DNA from: Thiomargarita sp.
GTDB taxonomy: Bacteria; Pseudomonadota; Gammaproteobacteria; Beggiatoales; Beggiatoaceae
NCBI GenBank assembly: GCA_020721025.1
Contig: DYNO01000120.1
Location: forward strand, 1 to 10,235
Direction of reading: 5' to 3'
DNA: 10,235 nt
Shown: positions 1-7,135 of the stretch, piece after piece
Position numbering within the stretch: position 1 is the stretch's first letter
Layout: each line of letters starts with the position of its first letter
Notes under the pieces: model-generated
Database searches by the model: none
What the model was told of the DNA's origin: nothing
Seen by the model: only the letters and a program-made list of their open reading frames with translations
Translations under genes and position numbers: made by a program

Positions 1-30
1 GGTCAGGAGGTTTACGCCATCGCCCGTTTA

Positions 31-98
31 CTTTTTATCACAATGCTCAAAATACATCAAATAAATTATACAATGATCGGTTGGCAAAGTCTAAAATA
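31..98. repeat. Copy A of a ~68-bp dispersed direct repeat
   Basis: This segment aligns without gaps to 2429-2496, at an offset of exactly 2398 bp and in the same orientation. The core 45-74 is identical over 30 bases (it begins GCTCAAAATACATC and ends AATTATACAAT). Upstream (31-44) 10 of 14 positions match. Downstream (75-98) 17 of 24 match, including the invariant block AAGTCTAAA at 87-95. Differences are not concentrated at codon third positions, so this looks like a non-coding element. It lies about 115 bp before the membrane-protein gene. Its class (MITE-like element, mobile promoter, recombination scar) cannot be decided from two copies. Confidence 0.8.
65..93 (-). promoter_or_regulatory. 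Candidate minus-strand sigma70-like promoter inside repeat copy A
   Basis: Read on the minus strand, the repeat carries a perfect -10 hexamer TATAAT (65-70) and TAGACT (88-93, four of six matches to TTGACA) separated by 17 bp. Both boxes are unchanged in copy B while the spacer has diverged. Transcription would run leftward out of the window. AT-rich DNA yields chance TATAAT often, so this is only a candidate. Confidence 0.25.
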
Positions 99-214
99 CG
101 AATGAAACACTCATTTTTTAGAGACTTGTTTGAATACTTAGAAAATTTTCAGTGCTTATCATAAACAGTTCAGTATCATAATTTCTGCAACCAAAATAGA
201 AAGAAGAATAACTC

Positions 215-2155
215 ATGCTCACAAACACTCCTCCCAATAAAACTCGATTTAAGCAGTTGTTAAGTGAACGATACATTATAGCTGTCTGTATTATATTGGT
301 TATTTTCTTATCATTGTTACGTTTTGGACAACCCGCGAGTATTCATCTTGATCCTTCATGGACAGCAAGTTTAGGCTACGCTTTTGAACATAACTTACAA
401 GCGGGCGTAGATTATGTGTTTACATTTGCCCCATTGGGTTACTATCAGCACCCGAATGCTTCCTATCTACCAAGCCTATTTGGTTGGTTCTTGGTTTGGA
501 AAATCATTATTGCATTTGTAATCGCCCTATTGGTTTATTCTGCTTTCCGTTTGATTCCCAGCAATATTGACAAGTTTTTGTATCTCGTGTTATTTCTTGC
601 TGTCGTCGAATGGCATTTAGAAACAATGTATTTTATTACACTGAGTATCAGCTTCATTTTTGCGACTCGATTGTTAGAAAAGCCAATTCTGACATGGCAA
701 ACCTACCTCAGTTTAACTACAATATTTTTGTTTTTCATACTGGTTTCTTTGGGAAAATTTACATTTTTCATGTGGATGGGCGGAGCAATGATTGCCTTGA
801 TTTTCATGGCAGCATGGCAGCACTCTTGGCGAGTTGCAGTATTGCTCGGATTAATACATAGTGTTTTATTTACAGTCTGTTGGTTGGCACTGGGACAAGA
901 ACTTGTCAATATTCCTGCATTTGTACTGAACTCGCTGGAAATCGCATCGGGTTACAGCGAAGCCATGACAATACTTTATCTTCCAACTCAGTTGTTTTAT
1001 GCCGCCATGGTTTTTGGAACAACACTCATTTTGATGGCATTAAATTTTTGGGATCGTCCCTTTAAATTAAGTACATTTCTGATTTCCGTGGTCATATTGT
1101 TCACCCTATTTTTAGCATTTAAAGGGGCATTTGTACGACAAGGATTGCATATCCTGATTTTCTTTCCAACCGCTCTAGTGATCACCTTTTTGGTCGGCTA
1201 TGAAGCAGATAAACCCAATGTTATTAGATTCATACAGCGACTTTTGCGATACGCTGTTGTCTCTTTTGCGTTCTACGGAACATTGGTCACCGGTGGTTTT
1301 GGTATTCCTTACAGTGCAGAAAATGTTTTAGGGGCATGGAATAAACGACTAATAAACAACACCCACAAATTATTTCATCTTTCTGAAGTCAAGAAAAATT
1401 ATGAAACTCAATGGCTTGCTTTAAAAAAACAATATGACTTGCCAGAAATAAGAAAGGTGGTGGGACAATCAACGGTGGATATTTTTTCGTGGGAACAGAC
1501 TGTAATTTTTCTCAATAATTTCAATTGGCATCCACGCCCGGTATTTCAAAGCTACACCGTTTATACCAAGAAACTGATTGAAATTAACAAACATTTTTTC
1601 CTGACTCAACCACCTGAGTTTGTTATTTTGAAGTTACAAGCGATAGATTCCCAATTTCCACTGGCAAATGACGCAGATTCTTACAAAATTTTGCTGCAAC
1701 AATATCAACCGGTATTAGAAGAAAAAGGTTATTTGTTGTTGAAACATAGCCCTCATCCGCAACAAGATTCGTCTGATCAACAGGTTGTATTGCAGAAAAA
1801 TATTCAAGAAGGTGAGTGGTTAGAGATAGGTCAATTCACGCAACAACCGCTGTTACTGACCTTGAACATTCATAAATCTTGGTTAGGGAAAGTTTGGGTT
1901 TTATTGTATCGTCTGCCCGAAATTCATTTAGAAACTCGGACAACAACAGGAGTTGTTTTGAAACATCGCCTTATTCCCAAAATGGCTGAAACTGGATTTA
2001 TGTATAATCCATTGATTTTAACGCAGAAAGATTTTACAGATTGGTATGCCCATCAACCATTGCAACAAGTTCAAGCCTTGCGTATCGTGATTCATCCCAC
2101 ATGGATACAGCGATTGTTTTATCCTGAGTTTGAGGCAAAATTAACGGAGTTTTGA
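215..2155 (+). CDS. Polytopic inner-membrane protein of unknown function, GT-C-like architecture
   Basis: Complete 646-residue protein whose function I do not recognise. The first ~360 residues hold about eleven hydrophobic segments (roughly 20-38, 92-111, 119-133, 138-152, 165-183, 187-201, 206-226, 256-277, 286-301, 311-329, 343-360). The rest, about 365-646, is hydrophilic and probably extracytoplasmic. Between the first two helices lies a loop with DPSW (D46) and GVDYVFTFAPLGYY (65-78); an acidic, aromatic first outer loop is typical of GT-C glycosyltransferases, but that link is inference. Other blocks that look family-conserved are FKGAFVRQGLH (302-312), NWHPRPVFQSYTVYT (437-451) and RLIPKMAETGF (585-595). 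From memory, similar blocks occur in uncharacterised bacterial membrane proteins. The start follows a purine-rich AAGAAGA stretch about 8 bases upstream. Codon use and composition are more AT-rich than gltB. The gene is bracketed by copies of a 68-bp repeat. Confidence 0.85.
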   Translation: MLTNTPPNKTRFKQLLSERYIIAVCIILVIFLSLLRFGQPASIHLDPSWTASLGYAFEHNLQAGVDYVFTFAPLGYYQHPNASYLPSLFGWFLVWKIIIAFVIALLVYSAFRLIPSNIDKFLYLVLFLAVVEWHLETMYFITLSISFIFATRLLEKPILTWQTYLSLTTIFLFFILVSLGKFTFFMWMGGAMIALIFMAAWQHSWRVAVLLGLIHSVLFTVCWLALGQELVNIPAFVLNSLEIASGYSEAMTILYLPTQLFYAAMVFGTTLILMALNFWDRPFKLSTFLISVVILFTLFLAFKGAFVRQGLHILIFFPTALVITFLVGYEADKPNVIRFIQRLLRYAVVSFAFYGTLVTGGFGIPYSAENVLGAWNKRLINNTHKLFHLSEVKKNYETQWLALKKQYDLPEIRKVVGQSTVDIFSWEQTVIFLNNFNWHPRPVFQSYTVYTKKLIEINKHFFLTQPPEFVILKLQAIDSQFPLANDADSYKILLQQYQPVLEEKGYLLLKHSPHPQQDSSDQQVVLQKNIQEGEWLEIGQFTQQPLLLTLNIHKSWLGKVWVLLYRLPEIHLETRTTTGVVLKHRLIPKMAETGFMYNPLILTQKDFTDWYAHQPLQQVQALRIVIHPTWIQRLFYPEFEAKLTEF

Positions 2156-2209
2156 ACAGTTTATTAATTTTGTTGTGTCATTAATGGACATGGAAGTTCT
2201 TTAAAGTGT

Positions 2210-2290
2210 GGTAGTACCATCGTGCTAAAGTTAAGTGATCAGTTAAATCTGTTGTTTATTCCAAAAAAACATGGCTTGTAGGGTACTACC
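2210..2290. repeat. Pair of GGTANTACC palindromic sites
   Basis: GGTAGTACC at 2210-2218 and GGTACTACC at 2282-2290 are exact reverse complements of each other, and each is itself a palindrome around one central base. Their centres are 72 bp apart, close to seven helical turns. They could pair as a 9-bp stem with a 63-bp loop or serve as two protein-binding sites. Nothing seen here decides between these. Confidence 0.5.
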
Positions 2291-2346
2291 TAAAAAATCT
2301 GAGGGGTTGGAACTCAATTTAATTGTTTGAAATCTAAAAAGTTAAA

Positions 2347-2414
2347 AGTTGCATAGTTTAAATTTCATTGCAAATGTGAGATAAAACTGATGATTATACT
2401 TAAACTATGTAACT
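2347..2414. repeat. Inverted repeat with 15-bp arms and 38-bp loop
   Basis: AGTTGCATAGTTTAA (2347-2361) pairs with TTAAACTATGTAACT (2400-2414): 14 Watson-Crick pairs and one G-T pair, with ten uninterrupted pairs in the inner part (CATAGTTTAA/TTAAACTATG). The stem is AT-rich and has no U-tract, so it is not a standard terminator. It may be a small MITE-like remnant, an RNA leader structure of gltB, or an operator. It ends 15 bp before repeat copy B. Confidence 0.7.
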
Positions 2415-2428
2415 CATAGAAGATTTCA

Positions 2429-2496
2429 CTTTTTCTCACTCCGCTCAAAATACATCAAATAAATTATACAATAACCAGTTCGCGAAGTCTAAATTC
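2429..2496. repeat. Copy B of the ~68-bp dispersed direct repeat
   Basis: Matches 31-98 in the same orientation, with the 30-base core at 2443-2472 identical and the AAGTCTAAA block at 2485-2493 retained. It ends about 60 bp before the gltB start. Together with copy A it brackets the membrane-protein gene, so recombination between the copies could delete or excise a 2398-bp unit (inference). Confidence 0.8.
2463..2491 (-). promoter_or_regulatory. Candidate minus-strand sigma70-like promoter inside repeat copy B
   Basis: The same box pair as in copy A: TATAAT on the minus strand (2463-2468) and TAGACT (2486-2491) with a 17-bp spacer. Five of the seven mismatches downstream of the identical core fall in this spacer. 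Transcription would run antisense toward the 3' end of the membrane-protein gene, away from gltB. Confidence 0.25.
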
Positions 2497-2557
2497 GTTC
2501 CTCTCGTTTCCAGTTTCTCGTCTTCTTCAAAAAATTTAACCTGATGGAAAAAATAGC

Positions 2558-5500
2558 ATGTCACAGGCACAGCACGCGCTCTCAACCTCTTCTCCGTTAT
2601 TTACCAATGAAAAATCTAATTGTGGCTTCGGTTTAACCGCACAGATGGATGGTCTTCCCAGTCATGCGTTAGTACGCACTGCAATTACCTCTTTAACTCG
2701 CTTGACGCATCGGGGCGCGATTGCCGCGGATGGAAAAACTGGGGATGGCTGTGGCATTTTGCTGAAAAAACCTGATAGCTATTTTCAAGCCATTGCACAA
2801 GAATTACATTTCACGTTACAACCTTTGTATGCAGTGGGTATGGTTTTTTTGCACCCTGATCAGCAATTAGCCCAAGTTGCGCGACAGGAACTAGAAAATC
2901 AATTAATTGCACAACAGTTATCGCTTGCGGGTTGGCGAGACGTACCTACCAACTGTGAAGCCTGTGGCGAAGAAGCCTTGCTCACTCAGCCCCATATCAT
3001 GCAAATTTTCGTCAACGCGTCTGCGGACATGGATGAAGATACGTTTGAACGGCGGTTATTTATCGCGCGGCGCAAGACTGAAAACCTTATTGCATCGCAT
3101 GGTAACGACAGTTTTTTCTACGTGCCCACGTTATCGAGTCGCATCATTGCTTACAAAGGGTTAGTGATGCCCGACCGTTTGCCGATATTTTATCCCGATT
3201 TGCAAGATGAGCGGTTTGAGTCGTCCTTATGCGTGTATCATCAACGCTTTTCGACCAATACATTGCCCCAATGGCGGTTATCGCATCCGTATCGTTACCT
3301 AGCGCACAATGGCGAAATTAACACCATTCAGGGCAATAGAAACTGGGCAATCACCCACGCGCATAAATTCGTCACGCCCAACTTGCCTAACTTATTGGAA
3401 TTGCAACCGTTGGTGTCACAATCCGGTTCAGATTCCTCCAGTTTAGACAACATGTTTGAAGTATTGATGATGGGCGGTATGGATTTATTTCGCTCGATTC
3501 GCCTGCTGATTCCTCCCGCATGGCAAAACGTGCAGACGATGGACACCCATTTGCGCGCCTTCTATGAATACAATGCGATACACATGGAACCGTGGGATGG
3601 TCCCGCCGGCATCGTGTTGACTGACGGACGCTATGCCGCGTGTATTTTGGACAGAAATGGTTTACGTCCAGCACGTTACGTCATTACCAAGGATCGTACC
3701 ATCACGCTTGCCTCGGAAATGGGCGTGTCTGATTACAATACCGCAGATGTGGAAAGAAAAGGGCGGTTAAAGCCGGGCGAAATGTTGGCAATTGATACCC
3801 AAACCGGCAAAGTTCTATTGTCCGAAGACATTGACGAAATGCTGAAAAGCCGTCGTCCTTATCGCCAATGGTTGAAAGAACACGCTATTTATTTGGAAGA
3901 TGATTTGAGCAGCGCGCCACAATGGTTGACTCCAGAAATTCCCGCTGAACAACTCGGAACGTATCAAAAACTGTATCAAATCAGTTTGGAAGAGCGCGAA
4001 CAATTTTTGCGGGTACTCGCGGAAGGCGCGCAGGAAGTCACCGCGTCAATGGGAGATGACACGCCACTTGCAGTTTTATCGACTCACACCCGTTCGCTAT
4101 ACGACTATTTTCGCCAACAATTTGCCCAAGTCACCAATCCACCGATTGACCCAATTCGGGAAAAAATCGTGATGTCCTTGCGTACCTGTTTTGGGCGGGA
4201 AAAGAATTTATTTGAAGAAAAAGCCGATCATGCCGCACGGTTAGAAGTGACTTCGCCGGTGTTATCGCACTACAAATTTCATCAATTGCTATCGCTCGAC
4301 AATCCTGATTATGCCCATGAAATCATCAATCTGAATTATCCCGCTACCCAAGATTTACGCACAGCAATTGCCGATATTTGTGACAAAGCTGCCGCGGCGA
4401 TTAAATCGGGTAAGGTGTTGTTAATTCTCACTGATCGAGCCATTCGAGCTGATCATATTCCCATTCATGCGTTGTTGGCAACCGGTGCGGTGCATCATCG
4501 TTTGGTTCAAGAAGGAATGCGTTGTAATTCCAATCTTATTGTGGAAACCGGCACCGCGCGTAATCCTCATCATTTCGCAACCTTGTTAGGTTACGGAGCG
4601 ACTGCGGTTTATCCGTATTTGGCGTATGAATCGGTGCTGAATATCATTGATCTTCAAACTCTTGGCGAACCTGAAGCCCAAATCTTGAAAAAACGTCAAG
4701 CGGCATTGGAAAGCTATCAGGGCGCGGTGAACAAGGGTTTATACAAAATCATCTCCAAAATGGGAATTTCCACCATAAGCAGTTATCGTGGCGCGCAATT
4801 GTTTGAAGCCGTTGGTTTGCATGAAGAAGTGATCAAACTGTGTTTTCATGGCACAACCTGTCGGATTCAAGGGGCGGATTTTGGCGCGTTGGAAGAAGAA
4901 CAACGTAAATTGCAACACTTGGCATGGAATCAACAAAAAACTCTGAACACGGGCGGGTTGTTTAAATACATTCACGGTGGCGAATATCACGCCTACAATC
5001 CGGACGTGGTGCAAACCCTGCAAGTGGCAGTGAAAACCAGCGATTATGAAAAATATAAAGAATTCGCTGAGTTAGTCAATACCCGTCCGGTGACTGCGCT
5101 GCGTGACATGTTGAAATTGCGTGATGGCGTGACTCCGATTTCAGTCGAAGACGTTGAACCGATTGCGAATATTCTCAAGCGATTTGACAGCGCGGCGATG
5201 TCGTTGGGGGCATTGTCTCCTGAAGCCCATGAAGCCCTTGCCATTGCGATGAATCGGTTGGGGGCGCGTTCCAATTCTGGGGAAGGTGGCGAAGACCCAG
5301 CGCGTTATGGCACTGAAAAAATGTCTAAAATCAAGCAAGTGGCTTCTGGACGGTTTGGCGTGACTCCGCATTATTTGGTGAATGCCGAAGTGTTGCAGAT
5401 TAAAATTGCACAAGGGGCAAAACCGGGCGAAGGTGGACAACTTCCCGGTGCTAAAGTGACTGGATTGATTGCGAAATTGCGTTATTCTGTGCCGGGCGTG

Positions 5501-7060
5501 ATGTTAATTTCCCCGCCACCACATCATGATATTTACTCCATTGAAGATTTGGCACAATTGATTTTCGATCTCAAACAAATCAATCCCCAAGCCCTTGTTT
5601 CTGTAAAATTAGTTGCCGAAGCTGGGGTTGGCACCATTGCCGCGGGAGTCGCGAAAGCCTACGCGGATTTAATCACCATTGCCGGTCACGACGGTGGCAC
5701 TGGGGCAAGTCCGTTAAGCTCGATCAAATACGCCGGCAGCCCGTGGGAATTGGGATTGACCGAAGCCCATCAAATCTTACGCGCCAATAACTTACGTGAC
5801 AAAGTGCGTCTGCAAGCCGATGGGGGATTAAAAACCGGACTCGACATTGTGAAAGCTGCAATTTTGGGGGCGGAAAGTTTTGGATTTGGCACTGCGCCGA
5901 TGGTGGCTTTGGGTTGCAAATATTTACGCATTTGTCATCTGAATAATTGTGCGACGGGTCTCGCCACGCAACATAACGTGTTACGCCAACAACATTTTAT
6001 CGGTTTGCCCGAAATGGTGATGAATTACTTCACCTTTGTAGCGCAAGAAACGCGGGAATGGATGGCAAAATTGGGAGTACGCCAACTCACGGATTTAATT
6101 GGACGCACTGATTTGCTCGAACCGATTGAAGGCATCACTCGAAAACAGCAAGGTTTGGATTTAGAACCCATTTTGAGCGATTGGGGTGTGGCAGAAAACA
6201 AACCGCGTTTTTGCATTGAACCCTCGAATCAACCGTTTGATAAAGGTGAATTGGCAGAGCGCATGGTGTTGGATACCCTGCCCGCGATTGAAGCAAAAGC
6301 TGGCGGGGAATTTTCCTACGATATTCGCAATGTCAACCGTTCCATCGGCGCGCGGGTTTCTGGTGAAATTGCCAAACGTTACGGTAACTTAGGGATGTGT
6401 TCTGCGCCACTCAACATTCGTTTGAAAGGCACTGCGGGACAAAGTTTTGGGGTGTGGAATGCGGGCGGTCTGCACTTGAATTTAGAAGGCGATGCCAATG
6501 ATTATGTTGGAAAAGGCATGGCAGGGGGCAAAATTGTGATTTACCCTCCTCGTGATGCGACTTATGCCAGTCATCAAAATATTATCATGGGAAACACTTG
6601 CTTATATGGCGCGACCGGTGGAACGTTGTACGCGGCGGGTATTGCGGGCGAACGGTTTGGCGTGCGTAATTCTGGGGCGCGGGCGGTGGTGGAAGGCATT
6701 GGCGATCACGGTTGCGAATACATGACCGGCGGTATTGTCACGGTATTGGGGGAAACCGGCATGAATTTTGGCGCGGGTATGACCGGCGGATTTGCCTTTG
6801 TGTTGGATCAAAACAATTCGTTTGTCGATAAGTATAATCATGAATTAATTGATATTCATCGCCTGACTTTGGAAAACATGCAAGCCCATGCGAACTTTTT
6901 ACGGGACACGATTGAAGATTTTACCCAAGAAACTGGCAGCGCGTGGGGACGGGAAATTCTTGACAACTTCGGCGATTATCTCGGCAAATTCTGGCTGGTC
7001 ACGCCTAAAACCGCAGAAATCACTACGATGTTGGATGGTCTGGTGAAAGACGCAGCGTAA
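2558..7060 (+). CDS. gltB: Glutamate synthase (NADPH-type), large (alpha) subunit
   Basis: GltB makes two L-glutamate from L-glutamine and 2-oxoglutarate in the cytoplasm, taking electrons from NADPH through its partner GltD; it is the second half of the GS-GOGAT ammonia-assimilation cycle. The 1500 residues match the family's usual length. Order: a short 21-residue propeptide; class II glutaminase domain from the nucleophile C22 (NCGFG), with R230 in HQRFSTNT, HNGEINT at 250-256 and DRNGLRP at 365-371; a central linking domain; an FMN-binding synthase domain with SGEGGEDP near 907, GHDGGTGA at 1043-1050 and 3Fe-4S ligands C1120, C1126 and C1131; and a GXGXG beta-helix domain from about 1260 with repeated Gly-rich turns. 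NNCATG at the cluster resembles proteobacterial NADPH enzymes rather than ferredoxin types (family knowledge). The start sits 9 bases after a weak TGGA site and gives the expected propeptide. gltD is not adjacent. Confidence 0.98.
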   Translation: MSQAQHALSTSSPLFTNEKSNCGFGLTAQMDGLPSHALVRTAITSLTRLTHRGAIAADGKTGDGCGILLKKPDSYFQAIAQELHFTLQPLYAVGMVFLHPDQQLAQVARQELENQLIAQQLSLAGWRDVPTNCEACGEEALLTQPHIMQIFVNASADMDEDTFERRLFIARRKTENLIASHGNDSFFYVPTLSSRIIAYKGLVMPDRLPIFYPDLQDERFESSLCVYHQRFSTNTLPQWRLSHPYRYLAHNGEINTIQGNRNWAITHAHKFVTPNLPNLLELQPLVSQSGSDSSSLDNMFEVLMMGGMDLFRSIRLLIPPAWQNVQTMDTHLRAFYEYNAIHMEPWDGPAGIVLTDGRYAACILDRNGLRPARYVITKDRTITLASEMGVSDYNTADVERKGRLKPGEMLAIDTQTGKVLLSEDIDEMLKSRRPYRQWLKEHAIYLEDDLSSAPQWLTPEIPAEQLGTYQKLYQISLEEREQFLRVLAEGAQEVTASMGDDTPLAVLSTHTRSLYDYFRQQFAQVTNPPIDPIREKIVMSLRTCFGREKNLFEEKADHAARLEVTSPVLSHYKFHQLLSLDNPDYAHEIINLNYPATQDLRTAIADICDKAAAAIKSGKVLLILTDRAIRADHIPIHALLATGAVHHRLVQEGMRCNSNLIVETGTARNPHHFATLLGYGATAVYPYLAYESVLNIIDLQTLGEPEAQILKKRQAALESYQGAVNKGLYKIISKMGISTISSYRGAQLFEAVGLHEEVIKLCFHGTTCRIQGADFGALEEEQRKLQHLAWNQQKTLNTGGLFKYIHGGEYHAYNPDVVQTLQVAVKTSDYEKYKEFAELVNTRPVTALRDMLKLRDGVTPISVEDVEPIANILKRFDSAAMSLGALSPEAHEALAIAMNRLGARSNSGEGGEDPARYGTEKMSKIKQVASGRFGVTPHYLVNAEVLQIKIAQGAKPGEGGQLPGAKVTGLIAKLRYSVPGVMLISPPPHHDIYSIEDLAQLIFDLKQINPQALVSVKLVAEAGVGTIAAGVAKAYADLITIAGHDGGTGASPLSSIKYAGSPWELGLTEAHQILRANNLRDKVRLQADGGLKTGLDIVKAAILGAESFGFGTAPMVALGCKYLRICHLNNCATGLATQHNVLRQQHFIGLPEMVMNYFTFVAQETREWMAKLGVRQLTDLIGRTDLLEPIEGITRKQQGLDLEPILSDWGVAENKPRFCIEPSNQPFDKGELAERMVLDTLPAIEAKAGGEFSYDIRNVNRSIGARVSGEIAKRYGNLGMCSAPLNIRLKGTAGQSFGVWNAGGLHLNLEGDANDYVGKGMAGGKIVIYPPRDATYASHQNIIMGNTCLYGATGGTLYAAGIAGERFGVRNSGARAVVEGIGDHGCEYMTGGIVTVLGETGMNFGAGMTGGFAFVLDQNNSFVDKYNHELIDIHRLTLENMQAHANFLRDTIEDFTQETGSAWGREILDNFGDYLGKFWLVTPKTAEITTMLDGLVKDAA

Positions 7061-7076
7061 TTTTTTGTAATTCATA

Positions 7077-7102
7077 AAAATCGGGAAGGGAGTCTCGATT
7101 TT
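7077..7102 (+). terminator. Intrinsic terminator of gltB
   Basis: AAAATCGGGA (7077-7086) pairs with TCTCGATTTT (7093-7102) as ten pairs including one G-U, closing a 6-base loop AGGGAG. The inner GC-containing stem is followed by TTTT. The hairpin begins 17 bases after the gltB stop and should separate gltB from the next gene. The A-run on the left arm means it could also work, weakly, on the minus strand. Confidence 0.7.
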
Positions 7103-7135
7103 AGGTTAATTAATCTACGATTGGGAATCTGTAAC

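Larger units (their letters stand above)
2156..2557. other. 402-bp intergenic region upstream of gltB
   Basis: I see no convincing gene here on either strand. The region contains two GGTANTACC sites, a 15-bp-arm inverted repeat, repeat copy B, and a pyrimidine-rich tract (about 2490-2530) with repeated TCGTT/CTCGT-type units just before the gltB leader. No clear GC-rich terminator follows the membrane-protein gene. The gltB promoter is expected in this stretch, but no box pair with good spacing stands out: TTGCAA (2368-2373) and TATACT (2395-2400) are 21 bp apart, too far for a standard sigma70 site. Confidence 0.6.

Noticed and set aside
3..164. Open frame of 53 codons entering from the left edge, crossing repeat copy A
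   Set aside because: It has no recognisable protein character, and the repeat's differences from copy B do not follow a coding pattern, so a gene end is not supported.
2368..2400. TTGCAA ... TATACT as a gltB promoter
   Set aside because: The spacer is 21 bp, well outside the usual 16-18, and the -10 overlaps the inverted-repeat arm.
7106..7113. TTAATTAA palindrome before the HsdR-like gene
   Set aside because: Eight bases of pure AT palindrome are expected by chance in this composition, and there is no second copy to support an operator.
7121..7135. TTG start for the HsdR-like gene
   Set aside because: It adds only five residues and uses up the GGGA that serves as ribosome site for ATG 7136.
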